Positions 9,647 to 17,471 of a stretch of DNA of 64,000 nucleotides are shown piece by piece. A model generated the notes under the pieces. It was not told the DNA's origin. It was given only the letters and a program-made list of their open reading frames with translations, and searched no databases. The translations under genes were made by a program, and so were the position numbers. The DNA comes from an uncultured Alphaproteobacteria bacterium (GTDB taxonomy: Bacteria > Pseudomonadota > Alphaproteobacteria > RF32 > CAG-239), in contig CAKQTH010000003.1 of the NCBI GenBank assembly GCA_934276635.1, positions 1 to 64,000 of the forward strand. Direction: 5' to 3'. Every line of letters begins with the position of its first letter. Within the stretch, counting starts at the first letter, position 1.

Positions 9647-9958
9647 TTATCTCTCCGAGGCCTTTCTATCGCTAATTTTGTTACGAATAGTATCAATACC
9701 TGCAGCTGATGCACCAGCCAAAACCGGAACAGCAATTCCAAGACCTGTGATTACAGCACCCGCTGTCGGAGATACACTCATAGCTGTTGCGGTTATTGCT
9801 GTCATATAGCCCATAATTCCGCCCGTAGTCAATCCAACTGCATGATTTTTTGAAAACTCTCTCAATCTGTTACCGATTGACTGTCTTCCTGCGCTGAACT
9901 TTTCAGCCTGCCCATAAGCCTTGCCTGCGTCAGCTTTGCTTCTAATTGCTATTGTCAT
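9647..9958 (-). CDS. Small membrane protein, 103 aa, unknown
   Basis: Unrecognised. The N-terminal 40 residues are basic and soluble. Two hydrophobic Ala/Gly/Thr-rich segments follow (about residues 41-65 and 66-88), then a short charged tail (DTIRNKISDRKASER), so a helical hairpin in the inner membrane is likely. A strong ribosome-binding site (AAAGGAGA) and a good promoter upstream support expression. Confidence 0.75.
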   Translation of the reverse strand: MTIAIRSKADAGKAYGQAEKFSAGRQSIGNRLREFSKNHAVGLTTGGIMGYMTAITATAMSVSPTAGAVITGLGIAVPVLAGASAAGIDTIRNKISDRKASER

Positions 9959-10001
9959 TGTTTTTCTCCTTTATAAATAAATATCGTTTATATGTTAAAT
10001 A

Positions 10002-10017
10002 TTAGTTACTTTACTAA
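10002..10017 (-). promoter_or_regulatory. Possible operator, TTAGT-N6-ACTAA
   Basis: This inverted repeat falls just after the predicted transcription start of the 103-aa gene, in the position of a repressor site. No regulator gene is adjacent, so the role is speculative. Confidence 0.3.
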
Positions 10018-10027
10018 CTTTAATATC

Positions 10028-10056
10028 AATTTATCATTATTTTCTTTTTTTGTCAA
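10028..10056 (-). promoter_or_regulatory. Promoter of the 103-aa/143-aa gene pair
   Basis: TTGACA (10056-10051), exactly 17 bases, TAAATT (10033-10028). The flanking A/T-rich sequence contains two more TTGACA-like hexamers. Confidence 0.65.
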
Positions 10057-10183
10057 TATTTTTTTGACAGAATTCTTGACAAATTATAACTACTCACAAT
10101 ATCTATTTATTTCAAGTATACTTTTTTGCTTTTTAACAGATTTTATTTTTATTTGCAAGTTTTTTATACCTCGAAAAATCGGA

Positions 10184-10212
10184 TAAAAAAATATCCGCCG
10201 AATCCGACGGAT
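10184..10212 (-). terminator. Rho-independent terminator after the 63-aa gene
   Basis: 8-bp stem ATCCGTCG/CGGCGGAT (one G-U pair) with a 4-base loop, followed by seven T on the minus strand. It ends the small membrane-protein transcript. Confidence 0.9.
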
Positions 10213-10228
10213 ACAAAAAACTTTTCGC

Positions 10229-10420
10229 TCATTTCGGCAGTTGATCGCGACCGTCAAGATTTCCGATAACAATCAGCACCAAAGCCAGAAATGACAGCAA
10301 AGAAACCATGAAACCGAGAGAATTTGCGAATATAAACTCTATCACCAGACCGACGATAAAAGTCACAACCAGCAAAATTGCCTCAAGCCCCTTTTCTTCC
10401 ATAAATTTTTTCATAGGCAT
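10229..10420 (-). CDS. Small hydrophobic protein, 63 aa, unknown
   Basis: Two membrane segments (about residues 12-31 and 34-53) and a polar C-terminus NLDGRDQLPK. Two nearby ATG codons (MPMKKF) are possible starts; neither has a strong ribosome-binding site. It lies between a well-formed promoter and a strong terminator and so looks like a monocistronic gene. The family is not recognised. Confidence 0.6.
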   Translation of the reverse strand: MPMKKFMEEKGLEAILLVVTFIVGLVIEFIFANSLGFMVSLLSFLALVLIVIGNLDGRDQLPK

Positions 10421-10459
10421 AAAAATTTTAATTTGCAGAATAATTGGTTATCGGGTTTG

Positions 10460-10488
10460 TTTGTATCATTTTTCACTCGTTTTGTCAA
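10460..10488 (-). promoter_or_regulatory. Promoter of the 63-aa gene
   Basis: TTGACA (10488-10483), 17 bases, TACAAA (10465-10460), about 40 bases before the gene start. Confidence 0.65.
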
Positions 10489-10521
10489 CATATTCGAGTG
10501 CGAATCGCAAAACCGCAAAAT

Positions 10522-11088
10522 CTATTTGAAATAAAACATTATTCCGCACTTGTTCTCCGTACTTGAGCAAACGCATATATCAGAAGAAATCGATATAATG
10601 GAAGAGGCTTTTATTTGCGCATATGTATAATATTTCGTTGCCGTCTTATCATTAAGCCCCATAATTGCACCCATATTAGATGCGAAACCCTAATTTGCCA
10701 TCACCAAAGCTACACAAGATTCTTTTGAAATGTTAAAAATACTTATATTAAAAACATCACAGCTGCTGGAAATGTTTATATTTCCTCCAAGCGCATGTTT
10801 TGGTGTGCAACCGCTGTTTGTGCAATCTTTTGCCATTTCTTCCTGATAAATCCCGAGATTATACGCCATTTTATGGTTAAACCTTTATAATTCCCCTGAA
10901 ATGAAAATATCGTACGAACATTTGTCGCGACTGTGGATACCTAATCAATCAGTTTGTTTGTCTTATACTTTGTCATATCTTTGGAATAATAGGCAATACC
11001 GGCAGCGGACAAAACTCCAACAATGACCAACACGCCGAGCATTTCAATCATCGAACTACCGCCCTGATTCGAAACATATTTTTTTCAT
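10522..11088 (-). pseudogene. Type IV pilin-like protein, decayed
   Basis: On the minus strand the frame after position 11066 reads NQGGSSMIEMLGVLVIVGVL, a prepilin cleavage and N-methylation motif (Gly-Gly before the hydrophobic helix, Glu at about +5), and continues SAAGIAYYSKDM and KYKTNKLID. The ATG at 11088-11086 with ribosome-binding site AGGA reaches this frame only if one A of the A7 run at 11079-11085 is removed. Later there is an in-frame TAG after NKLID, a frameshift near GNYKGL, and another TAG after VALVMAN. The remaining frame runs to a stop at 10522, giving about 189 codons in total, with four cysteines in the distal part. Such pilins normally act in type IV pili or secretion pseudopili. 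Several independent lesions make it a pseudogene rather than a phase-variable gene. Confidence 0.85.
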
Positions 11089-11105
11089 CTTATTAATCCT
11101 GATAA

Positions 11106-11135
11106 AATATAACCTGAGCGCACCCCCCTTGGCAA
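11106..11135 (-). promoter_or_regulatory. Former pilin promoter with a G6 spacer tract
   Basis: TTGCCA (11135-11130) and TATATT (11111-11106) are 18 bases apart and the spacer includes six consecutive G. Loss of one G would give the optimal 17. The layout resembles the G7 promoter at 213-240. Confidence 0.4.
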
Positions 11136-11574
11136 TTATCAAGGATTTTCTCCGATTCGCGACACATCTCTTTCCTTTTGATTCATCTTAATTTCACATC
11201 AATTCCGCCACGCAAATCCGATTCGCGACACCTATCCGCCGATTCGTTTTAGCAAATTGCTCAGAGCTCGCCTTCCCGATTCGCCCGACAAGCAAACCTT
11301 ATGCACTTCTATTCTCCATAGCTTATCCAAACCCGATTCGTTTTTCCTCACACACACGATTCGCCCTCACAAAACCAATTCGCCCCATTAGCCCGATTCG
11401 TCCCGCGCCTCTATCGATTCGCTCCAGTTTCAAAAATTCACTCCTCAACACAACAAACCAGCCAGCTTTCGCAACGCAAACCGCCACTATTCTCCTGTTT
11501 TCCGCCACAATTGCCATTTATTCCCCGCCAACTTCCCCGATTCGTTTTTTCTCCGCTCGCCACTATTTTGCCAC
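11136..11574. repeat. Non-coding region with clustered GATTCG motifs
   Basis: There is no supportable gene in these 440 bases. GATTCG occurs on the plus strand at 11154, 11220, 11241, 11278, 11335, 11358, 11395, 11416 and 11539, all in the same orientation and often as CCGATTCG. One more lies just outside at 11066, and plain GATTC sites at 11180 and 11610. The plus strand is C-rich and G-poor between motifs. Every site contains GANTC, the target of the alphaproteobacterial CcrM methylase. Chance would give about two GANTC sites here. Confidence 0.7.
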
Positions 11575-11607
11575 AAAAAAAGAGTGCCAATTAACAGCAC
11601 TCTTTTT
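11575..11607 (-). terminator. Rho-independent terminator after rpoA
   Basis: Stem AAAAAGAGTGC/GCACTCTTTTT with a 9-base loop and T run, 15 bases past the rpoA stop. It ends the alpha operon at the point where rplQ would normally follow. Confidence 0.9.
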
Positions 11608-11622
11608 CCGATTCTTCATTTT

Positions 11623-12633
11623 TTAGAAGTGTTCATCACAACGACGAATCAAGTCTTCTATATTCTCAGGCGGCCAACCCGGAACATCCATTCCGAGGTG
11701 AATACCCATCTTTGTCAATACTTCTTTGATTTCGTTCAAAGATTTACGACCAAAGTTCGGCGTGCGGAGCATTTCTGCTTCTGTCTTCTGTACCAAATCA
11801 CCGATATAGATGATGTTGTCATTCTTCAGGCAGTTTGCAGAACGAACCGAAAGTTCAAGCTCTTCAACCTTCTTCAACAAATTACGATTGAACGGAAGCT
11901 CTTCTTTCTCCGATTCGCTCTCGCTCTCCGGCTCATCAAAGTTGATGAACGGTTTGAGCTGATCTTGCAGAATACGGGCAGAATAAGCAACCGCATCTTC
12001 CGGTGTGATAACGCCGTTGGTTTCAACAACCAAAGTCAGCTTATCATAGTCCGTAATTTGTCCGACACGGGTATTTTCAACCTTGTATGAAACTTTCTTT
12101 ACCGGAGAATAAATTGCGTCTACGGCAATCAGTCCGATAGGAGCATCAGCTGCCTTGTTCTGATATGCCGGAACATAACCTTTTCCGGTGTTAACGGTCA
12201 TTTCGATATTGATGCTTGCGCCGGCGTCAAGATTGCAGATTACCAATTCAGGATTCTTAATCTCAACATCGTGTCCGGTATCAATCATTCCGGCTGTAAC
12301 GGTGCAAGGACCGGTAGCTTTCAAAGTCATGGTTTTTGTGCCTTCGTTATGAACGGCGACTGCCAGACATTTGATATTCAGAACGATATCCGTAACATCT
12401 TCACGAACGCCGGAGATTGTAGAAAACTCGTGCAAAACTCCGTCGATTTTGATAGCCGTAACCGCACCGCCCTGCAGCGATGAAAGCAACACTCTTCTCA
12501 AAGCATTACCCAAGGTTAAGCCAAATCCTCTTTCAAGGGGTTCAACCACTATTTTGGCTCTGTTTTTGCCTTCGCCCGAAACAACTTCCAAATTAGTCGG
12601 TTTAATAAGTTCTTGCCAATTTTTTTGAATCAC
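11623..12633 (-). CDS. rpoA: DNA-directed RNA polymerase subunit alpha
   Basis: RNA polymerase alpha subunit, 336 aa. The N-terminal assembly domain (ERGFGLTLGNALRRVLLSS near residue 35) and the C-terminal promoter-contact domain (ELELSVRSANCLKNDNI near 258, then RTPNFGRKSLNEIK) are both present, joined by an acidic linker. Translation starts at GTG with AGAGGA upstream. It is the last gene of the alpha operon; unlike most bacteria, no rplQ follows before the terminator. Confidence 0.98.
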   Translation of the reverse strand: MIQKNWQELIKPTNLEVVSGEGKNRAKIVVEPLERGFGLTLGNALRRVLLSSLQGGAVTAIKIDGVLHEFSTISGVREDVTDIVLNIKCLAVAVHNEGTKTMTLKATGPCTVTAGMIDTGHDVEIKNPELVICNLDAGASINIEMTVNTGKGYVPAYQNKAADAPIGLIAVDAIYSPVKKVSYKVENTRVGQITDYDKLTLVVETNGVITPEDAVAYSARILQDQLKPFINFDEPESESESEKEELPFNRNLLKKVEELELSVRSANCLKNDNIIYIGDLVQKTEAEMLRTPNFGRKSLNEIKEVLTKMGIHLGMDVPGWPPENIEDLIRRCDEHF

Positions 12634-12687
12634 CGGTATATCCTCTTAAGTTTTTTGTAGTGCATATGCATATTTTAAAAGTGTCGC

Positions 12688-12721
12688 GGCAACGAAACCA
12701 TCGGCCGATAGTTTCGCTGCC
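12688..12721 (-). other. Long hairpin between rpsK and rpoA
   Basis: A 14-16-bp stem (GGCAGCGAAACTATCG with its near-perfect complement, two G-U pairs, minimal loop) lies in the 100-base rpsK-rpoA spacer. No T run follows immediately, so it is more likely an RNA-processing, stability or translational-control element than a terminator. Confidence 0.6.
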
Positions 12722-12733
12722 ATATAAATCTGA

Positions 12734-13123
12734 TTAGACGCGGCGTCTCTTCTTCAAGCGGCATCCGTTGTGCGGAACCGGTGTTACATCGCGAATCGAT
12801 GTAATTGTGAAGCCGACTACCTGCAATGCTCTGATAGCAGATTCTCTTCCGGAACCCGGACCTTTAACTTCAACCTCGAGGGTTTTCATTCCGTTTTCCT
12901 GAGCTTTTTTACCTGCTTCTTCAGCAGCAACCTGTGCTGCATACGGAGTAGACTTTCTTGAGCCTTTGAAGCCTTGCGCACCGGCTGTCGACCAAGAAAC
13001 CGTATTTCCCTGAGCATCAGTGATTGTTACTCTTGTGTTGTTGAAAGAAGAATCCACATGGGCTACACCCGCCGTGATATTCTTTTTCTCTTTTTTCTTA
13101 ACGCGTTGTACTGCTTTTGCCAT
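12734..13123 (-). CDS. rpsK: 30S ribosomal protein S11
   Basis: uS11, 129 aa, the standard length. Family signatures are GNTVSWSTAGAQGFKGSRKS near residue 35-60 and the basic C-terminus PHNGCRLKKRRRV. It helps form the platform of the small subunit. Gene order rpsM-rpsK-rpoA is kept; rpsD is not between rpsK and rpoA, as is usual outside gammaproteobacteria. Confidence 0.98.
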   Translation of the reverse strand: MAKAVQRVKKKEKKNITAGVAHVDSSFNNTRVTITDAQGNTVSWSTAGAQGFKGSRKSTPYAAQVAAEEAGKKAQENGMKTLEVEVKGPGSGRESAIRALQVVGFTITSIRDVTPVPHNGCRLKKRRRV

Positions 13124-13139
13124 TTGGTGCTACCTCTTA

Positions 13140-13508
13140 CTATTTCTTCTTATTCGCAACGGTCTTGCGTTTACCTTTACGGGTTCTGGCATTTTGTTTT
13201 GTACTCTGACCACGAACAGGCAGACCTTTACGATGTCTTAAACCTCTGTAACATCCAAGATCCATAAGTCTTTTGATGTTTACGCCAACTTCACGACGAA
13301 GTTCACCTTCAACGAGGTATTCCTTGTCGATTACTTCACGAATTTTTGCGACTTCTTCATCGCTCAACTGATGAACGCGGCGATTGAGGTCAACTCCAGA
13401 TTTTGCACAAATATCTTGAGCAGTTTTTCTCCCGATACCAAAAATATATGTCAAAGCGACTTCTATTCTTTTGGCTGTCGGAATATTTACACCAGCTATA
13501 CGAGCCAA
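13140..13508 (-). CDS. rpsM: 30S ribosomal protein S13
   Basis: uS13, 122 aa, with the N-terminal GVNIPTAKRIEVALTYIFG segment and a Lys/Arg-rich tail (RTRKGKRKTVANKKK) that contacts tRNA. The start codon is TTG (13508-13506) behind a good ribosome-binding site, GGAGAG; no ATG fits. It is the first gene after a strong promoter and so heads the alpha operon. Confidence 0.98.
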   Translation of the reverse strand: MARIAGVNIPTAKRIEVALTYIFGIGRKTAQDICAKSGVDLNRRVHQLSDEEVAKIREVIDKEYLVEGELRREVGVNIKRLMDLGCYRGLRHRKGLPVRGQSTKQNARTRKGKRKTVANKKK

Positions 13509-13580
13509 ATTAACTCTCCATTTCTATAAATTAGTTATTACATTCAAAAAATTGATCACCATTTTTCAAAATTAAGCCGG

Positions 13581-13608
13581 ATTATATGCTAATATTTCTT
13601 TTAGTCAA
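13581..13608 (-). promoter_or_regulatory. Promoter of the alpha operon (rpsM-rpsK-rpoA)
   Basis: TTGACT (13608-13603), 16 bases, consensus TATAAT (13586-13581), in the 138-base adk-rpsM gap. It is the best sigma-70-type match among the ribosomal genes here. Confidence 0.75.
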
Positions 13609-13646
13609 CTATTTCTTTTAAAGAAATTCGTTTTTTTCATAAAAAC

Positions 13647-14324
13647 TTAATCTTTTATCTCAATTCCCAAAACATTATCAATTTTTTTGCTCACGGCCTC
13701 AATCGTCCCCGTCCCGTCAACGCATCTGAGCAATCCCTGCTTTTCAAAATAAGGAATCGTCGGATATGTCAACGAACGATAGTTAATCAAACGATTTTGC
13801 ACCGTTGTGCGATTGTCATCCTGTCTGCGCGAAAACTCTGTCCCGCCGCACTTATCGCAGACACCGTAAACCTTCGGCTTATGAAACTTGTCATGATAGC
13901 CCTCGCCGCAGCGCATACAGGTATATCTGCCGAGAATTCTCTCCATGATAATCTCGTCGGGAACCTGTATCTCTATTACGGCCGTCAATTTGACATTTTT
14001 TTCTTTGAGCATCTCATCAAGATATTGAGCCTGCGGCAATGTACGCGGAAATCCGTCCAAAATAAAGCCTTTTTCGCAGTCTTTTTGTGCGATTCGCGAT
14101 TTTATCATCGATATAATCATCTCATCTGACACAAAATTTCCGCCAGCCAGCAATTCTCCGATTTTTTTCCCGAGTTCGCTGCCGCTTTGCGCTTCCGCCC
14201 TGAGCATCTCTCCGGTGGAAAGATGGGGAATATGCACCTTGTTGCTGAGAATACGAGCCTGCGTGCCCTTACCGCACCCGGGAGCACCCGTAAAAACCAC
14301 AAACAGACCCGCATTCTTATTCAT
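13647..14324 (-). CDS. adk: Adenylate kinase
   Basis: Interconverts ATP+AMP and 2 ADP, 225 aa. The P-loop GAPGCGKGTQ lies near residue 14, DGFPRT near 88, and a long LID domain carries a C-x2-C...C-x2-C zinc site (YTCMRCG, GVCDKCG). The ATG at 14324 is preferred over an upstream in-frame TTG because the GGAGG ribosome-binding site is 7 bases from the ATG but touches the TTG. It follows secY by 15 bases, the usual spc-operon order. Confidence 0.97.
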   Translation of the reverse strand: MNKNAGLFVVFTGAPGCGKGTQARILSNKVHIPHLSTGEMLRAEAQSGSELGKKIGELLAGGNFVSDEMIISMIKSRIAQKDCEKGFILDGFPRTLPQAQYLDEMLKEKNVKLTAVIEIQVPDEIIMERILGRYTCMRCGEGYHDKFHKPKVYGVCDKCGGTEFSRRQDDNRTTVQNRLINYRSLTYPTIPYFEKQGLLRCVDGTGTIEAVSKKIDNVLGIEIKD

Positions 14325-14339
14325 TTTCAATCCTCCGCC

Positions 14340-15689
14340 TTATTTTCTCTTTTTATTCACCAATGCGGCTTTTTTCAAGAGGCCTTCATATTGATAAGCA
14401 ATAAGGTGTGACTGAATCTGGCTTACAAAATCCATTGTTACCTGAACAACGATGAGCAGTGTCGTTCCGCCCAAAACAAACGGAATAGACAGTTTGTAAA
14501 TCAAAATTTCAGGCAAAATACACAATGCAACCAAATATATTGCGCCAATAACGGTCAATCTGGTGATTACATAATCCAAATATTCCGCCGTATTTTTACC
14601 CGGACGGATACCCGCAATAAAACCACCGTGTTTTTTCAGATTTTCTGCAGTTTCTTCCGGATTGAAAACAACCGCAGTATAGAAAAACGCAAAAAACGCA
14701 ATCAAAAACGCATACAGGCAGAGATACAGCGGCTGGCCGTGTCCGAGCCACATACTTATGGTCTGAACCCAGGACGGGCCGTTTTCAGCCGACATATTTG
14801 CAATCGTAATCGGCAACAACAAAAGCGATGATGCAAAAATCGGAGGAATAACGCCGGTCGGGTTAATCTTGAGCGGCAAATGCGAACTTTCCGCAGAAGT
14901 AATGCGCATACCGATCTGACGCTTCGGATACTGAATTGTAATCTTTCTGGCTGCTCTTTCTACCAAAACAATGATATAAATCAAAGCCAATACCATAAAT
15001 ACCAACGATGCCAACACAATCGGAGACAATGTTCCGACTCGTCCCAACTCAAAAGTATGGAGCAAAGCAGCCGGAATATTGGCAATAATACCAACCGTGA
15101 TTATCAGCGACGAGCCGTTGCCGACACCGCGCGATGTAATCTGGTCGCCGAGCCAAACGATAAACATTGTACCGCCGACAAGCGAAACAATCGTTGTAAA
15201 TTTGAACACAAAACCCGGGGTTACAACCGCAGACATACCGGCAGAACCGGTCAAGCCTTCAAGACCGACGGCAATTCCGTATCCCTGAATGATTGTAATC
15301 AAAACCGTCAACATTTTTGTGTAGTGAACCATTTTGCGATGACCGGCCTCACCTTCTTTTTTCAGTGCTCCGAGCGACGGAATTACGGATTGTCCGAGTT
15401 GCAAAATGATTGATGCCGAAATATATGGCATAATGTTTAGGGCAAAAATGGTCATACGCTCAAGCGCACCGCCTGAAAACATATTAAACATTCCCAAGAT
15501 TCCGCTTGAATTGCGCGAAAAGATATCCGCCAAAATATGCGGATCAATCCCCGGCAGCGGAATAAATGTGCCAAGGCGAAAAACTATCAGAGCCAAGACC
15601 GTAAACCACAGTCTTTTCTTCAATTCATCGGCCTTGCTGAAAGACGACACATCAATATTTGCCGCCATTTTTTCTGCTAAAGATACCAT
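14340..15689 (-). CDS. secY: Preprotein translocase subunit SecY
   Basis: Channel subunit of the SecYEG translocon, 449 aa with ten hydrophobic segments. The N-terminal ELKKRLWFTVLALIVFRLGT and the plug-region start IPLPGIDPHILADIF are typical. It serves the many signal-peptide proteins encoded elsewhere in the window. It lies downstream of rplO and upstream of adk. Confidence 0.98.
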   Translation of the reverse strand: MVSLAEKMAANIDVSSFSKADELKKRLWFTVLALIVFRLGTFIPLPGIDPHILADIFSRNSSGILGMFNMFSGGALERMTIFALNIMPYISASIILQLGQSVIPSLGALKKEGEAGHRKMVHYTKMLTVLITIIQGYGIAVGLEGLTGSAGMSAVVTPGFVFKFTTIVSLVGGTMFIVWLGDQITSRGVGNGSSLIITVGIIANIPAALLHTFELGRVGTLSPIVLASLVFMVLALIYIIVLVERAARKITIQYPKRQIGMRITSAESSHLPLKINPTGVIPPIFASSLLLLPITIANMSAENGPSWVQTISMWLGHGQPLYLCLYAFLIAFFAFFYTAVVFNPEETAENLKKHGGFIAGIRPGKNTAEYLDYVITRLTVIGAIYLVALCILPEILIYKLSIPFVLGGTTLLIVVQVTMDFVSQIQSHLIAYQYEGLLKKAALVNKKRK

Positions 15690-15769
15690 ATTTTCATTCC
15701 CTGTTTATATTAAAAAAGGACAGAATGAGTTGGCACACAGGCACAATCACTCCGTCCATAAAAATTTAT

Positions 15770-16225
15770 TTAAGCTACGATATTTACTTTACCGCCTGCT
15801 TTTTCAACAGCCGCAACAGCTGCTTTAGAAGCAGAGTTTACAGAAATCGTAATGCTTGAAGTTACTGCACCGCGTGCGAGCAGACGAACGCCGTCCAACT
15901 TCTTGCTGACAAGACCTGTTTCCAAAAGTTTTGCAACATCGATTGAAGCAGCATCAAGCTTGCCGGCATCAACAGCCTTCTGGATTGTGTCCAGATTTAC
16001 AACAGCATAGTGCAAAGCAAAATGATTCTTAAATCCATGCTTCGGCAATCTGCGGTAAATAGGCATCTGACCGCCTTCAAAACCTTTGATTGCAACACCG
16101 GAACGAGCCTTCTGACCCTTTTGACCACGGCTTGAAGTTTTACCTTTGCCGCTACCGATACCGCGACCAACACGGGTTCTTGCCTGTCTGGCGCCTTCAT
16201 TATCTCTTAATTCATTAAGTTTCAT
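15770..16225 (-). CDS. rplO: 50S ribosomal protein L15
   Basis: uL15, 151 aa. The basic Gly-rich N-terminus (RVGRGIGSGKGKTSSRGQKG) and GFEGGQMPIYRRLPKHGF are diagnostic. The 108-base spacer from rpmD holds an imperfect hairpin (AGGGC/GCCCT arms near 16292-16322), a possible control or processing site. Confidence 0.97.
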   Translation of the reverse strand: MKLNELRDNEGARQARTRVGRGIGSGKGKTSSRGQKGQKARSGVAIKGFEGGQMPIYRRLPKHGFKNHFALHYAVVNLDTIQKAVDAGKLDAASIDVAKLLETGLVSKKLDGVRLLARGAVTSSITISVNSASKAAVAAVEKAGGKVNIVA

Positions 16226-16333
16226 TATCTTTATTCCTTAACTTATCTTATTACTCTACAAACAAAAGTCGTTCTTAAGAACTTGTCGGAGAGGGCTGCC
16301 GCCGTTTAAGGCTGCGCGCCCTTCCTCAAAGCT

Positions 16334-16516
16334 CTATTCTTCAACTTTTACCAGATGAGCAACTTTCTTAATCATACCTCTGACCGAAGGAGTATCGTTC
16401 AAAACAGACACTCTGCCCATTTTGTTAAGACCTAAGCCGATCAATGTGGCTCTTTGGTCTTTCGGACGACCGATAGGGCTGGCAATTTGAGTAACTTTAA
16501 TTGTCTTGTTTGCCAT
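16334..16516 (-). CDS. rpmD: 50S ribosomal protein L30
   Basis: uL30, 60 aa, with the family core QIASPIGRPKDQRATLIGLGL and LNKMGR. It starts 2 bases after the rpsE stop, so translational coupling is likely. Confidence 0.97.
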   Translation of the reverse strand: MANKTIKVTQIASPIGRPKDQRATLIGLGLNKMGRVSVLNDTPSVRGMIKKVAHLVKVEE

Positions 16517-16518
16517 TT

Positions 16519-17085
16519 TTATGCCTCCTCAGCTGAAAGTTTGACATTAGAAGTGTTCTCACGGCGGGAAACGATGTCGCCAACTTTTTTGCCGCGTTTT
16601 GCTGCAACCATTCTCGGAGAATTAATTGCCTGCAATGCTGCAAAAGTTGCCTTAATCATATTATACGGGTTGTTAGAGCCCAAAGATTTTGCAACAACAT
16701 CTTGAACGCCCAAAACTTCAAACACTGCACGCATCGGGCCGCCAGCAATAACACCGGTACCGGCAGGAGCTGTTCTCAGAACAACTTTTCCTGCGCCGAA
16801 ACGACCTTCAACATCGTGGTGCAAAGTTCTGCCCTCGCGCAGAGGAATGCGAACCATATTCTTCTTTGCTTCGTTCGTAGCTTTTACGATAGCGTCCGGG
16901 ACTTCGGTAGCTTTGCCTGAACCGTATCCTACGCGGCCTTTCTGGTCACCTACGACAACGATTGCGGCAAAAGACATTGTGCGTCCGCCTTTAACGGTTT
17001 TTGCTACGCGGTTAACGAATACCAGTTTTTCAACCAGTTCTTCTTTCTTTTCTGCTTTATTGCGATTATCTACAGCTTGTGCCAT
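16519..17085 (-). CDS. rpsE: 30S ribosomal protein S5
   Basis: uS5, 188 aa. The S5 RNA-binding fold (EKLVFVNRVAKTVKGGRTMSF) and the C-terminal S5 domain (APAGTGVIAGGPMRAVFE) are intact. It acts in decoding fidelity. The C-terminal tail is slightly extended and acidic. Confidence 0.98.
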   Translation of the reverse strand: MAQAVDNRNKAEKKEELVEKLVFVNRVAKTVKGGRTMSFAAIVVVGDQKGRVGYGSGKATEVPDAIVKATNEAKKNMVRIPLREGRTLHHDVEGRFGAGKVVLRTAPAGTGVIAGGPMRAVFEVLGVQDVVAKSLGSNNPYNMIKATFAALQAINSPRMVAAKRGKKVGDIVSRRENTSNVKLSAEEA

Positions 17086-17096
17086 TTCATAAACTC

Positions 17097-17459
17097 CTAG
17101 AATTTCAATCCGGCTTCACGAGCTGCTTCAGCCAAAGCTTTTACGCGTCCGTGATAAATATATCCGCCGCGATCAAAGACAACTTCTTTAACGCCTGACT
17201 TGAGGGCTCTTTCTGCCACAATTTTACCAATGAAGCTTGCAGCCTCAACCGTAGATGCTTTCTTAACATTATCTCTTACTTCTTTATCCAATGTAGAAGC
17301 AGAAACAACTGTACAGCCTTTTGCATCGTCAATAACTTGCGCATAGATATGCTGGCTGCTGCGGAACACAGACAATCTCATTTTGCCGTTTGCAGCTGCT
17401 TTTAATGCTGTTCTAACGCGCGCTTTTCTTTTTTCGAACAATTTCTTTGGTGTATTCAT
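17097..17459 (-). CDS. rplR: 50S ribosomal protein L18
   Basis: uL18, 120 aa, a 5S rRNA binder. Signatures are RLSVFRSSQHIYAQVIDD near residue 30 and the C-terminal FDRGGYIYHGRVKALAEAAREAGL. Spc-operon order is kept (rplF-rplR-rpsE). Confidence 0.98.
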   Translation of the reverse strand: MNTPKKLFEKRKARVRTALKAAANGKMRLSVFRSSQHIYAQVIDDAKGCTVVSASTLDKEVRDNVKKASTVEAASFIGKIVAERALKSGVKEVVFDRGGYIYHGRVKALAEAAREAGLKF

Positions 17460-17471
17460 CAGAACTATTCC

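Noticed and set aside
11323..11517. 64-codon minus-strand frame in the GATTCG region
   Set aside because: It is low-complexity, created by the G-rich strand and the repeated motif, with no start signal.
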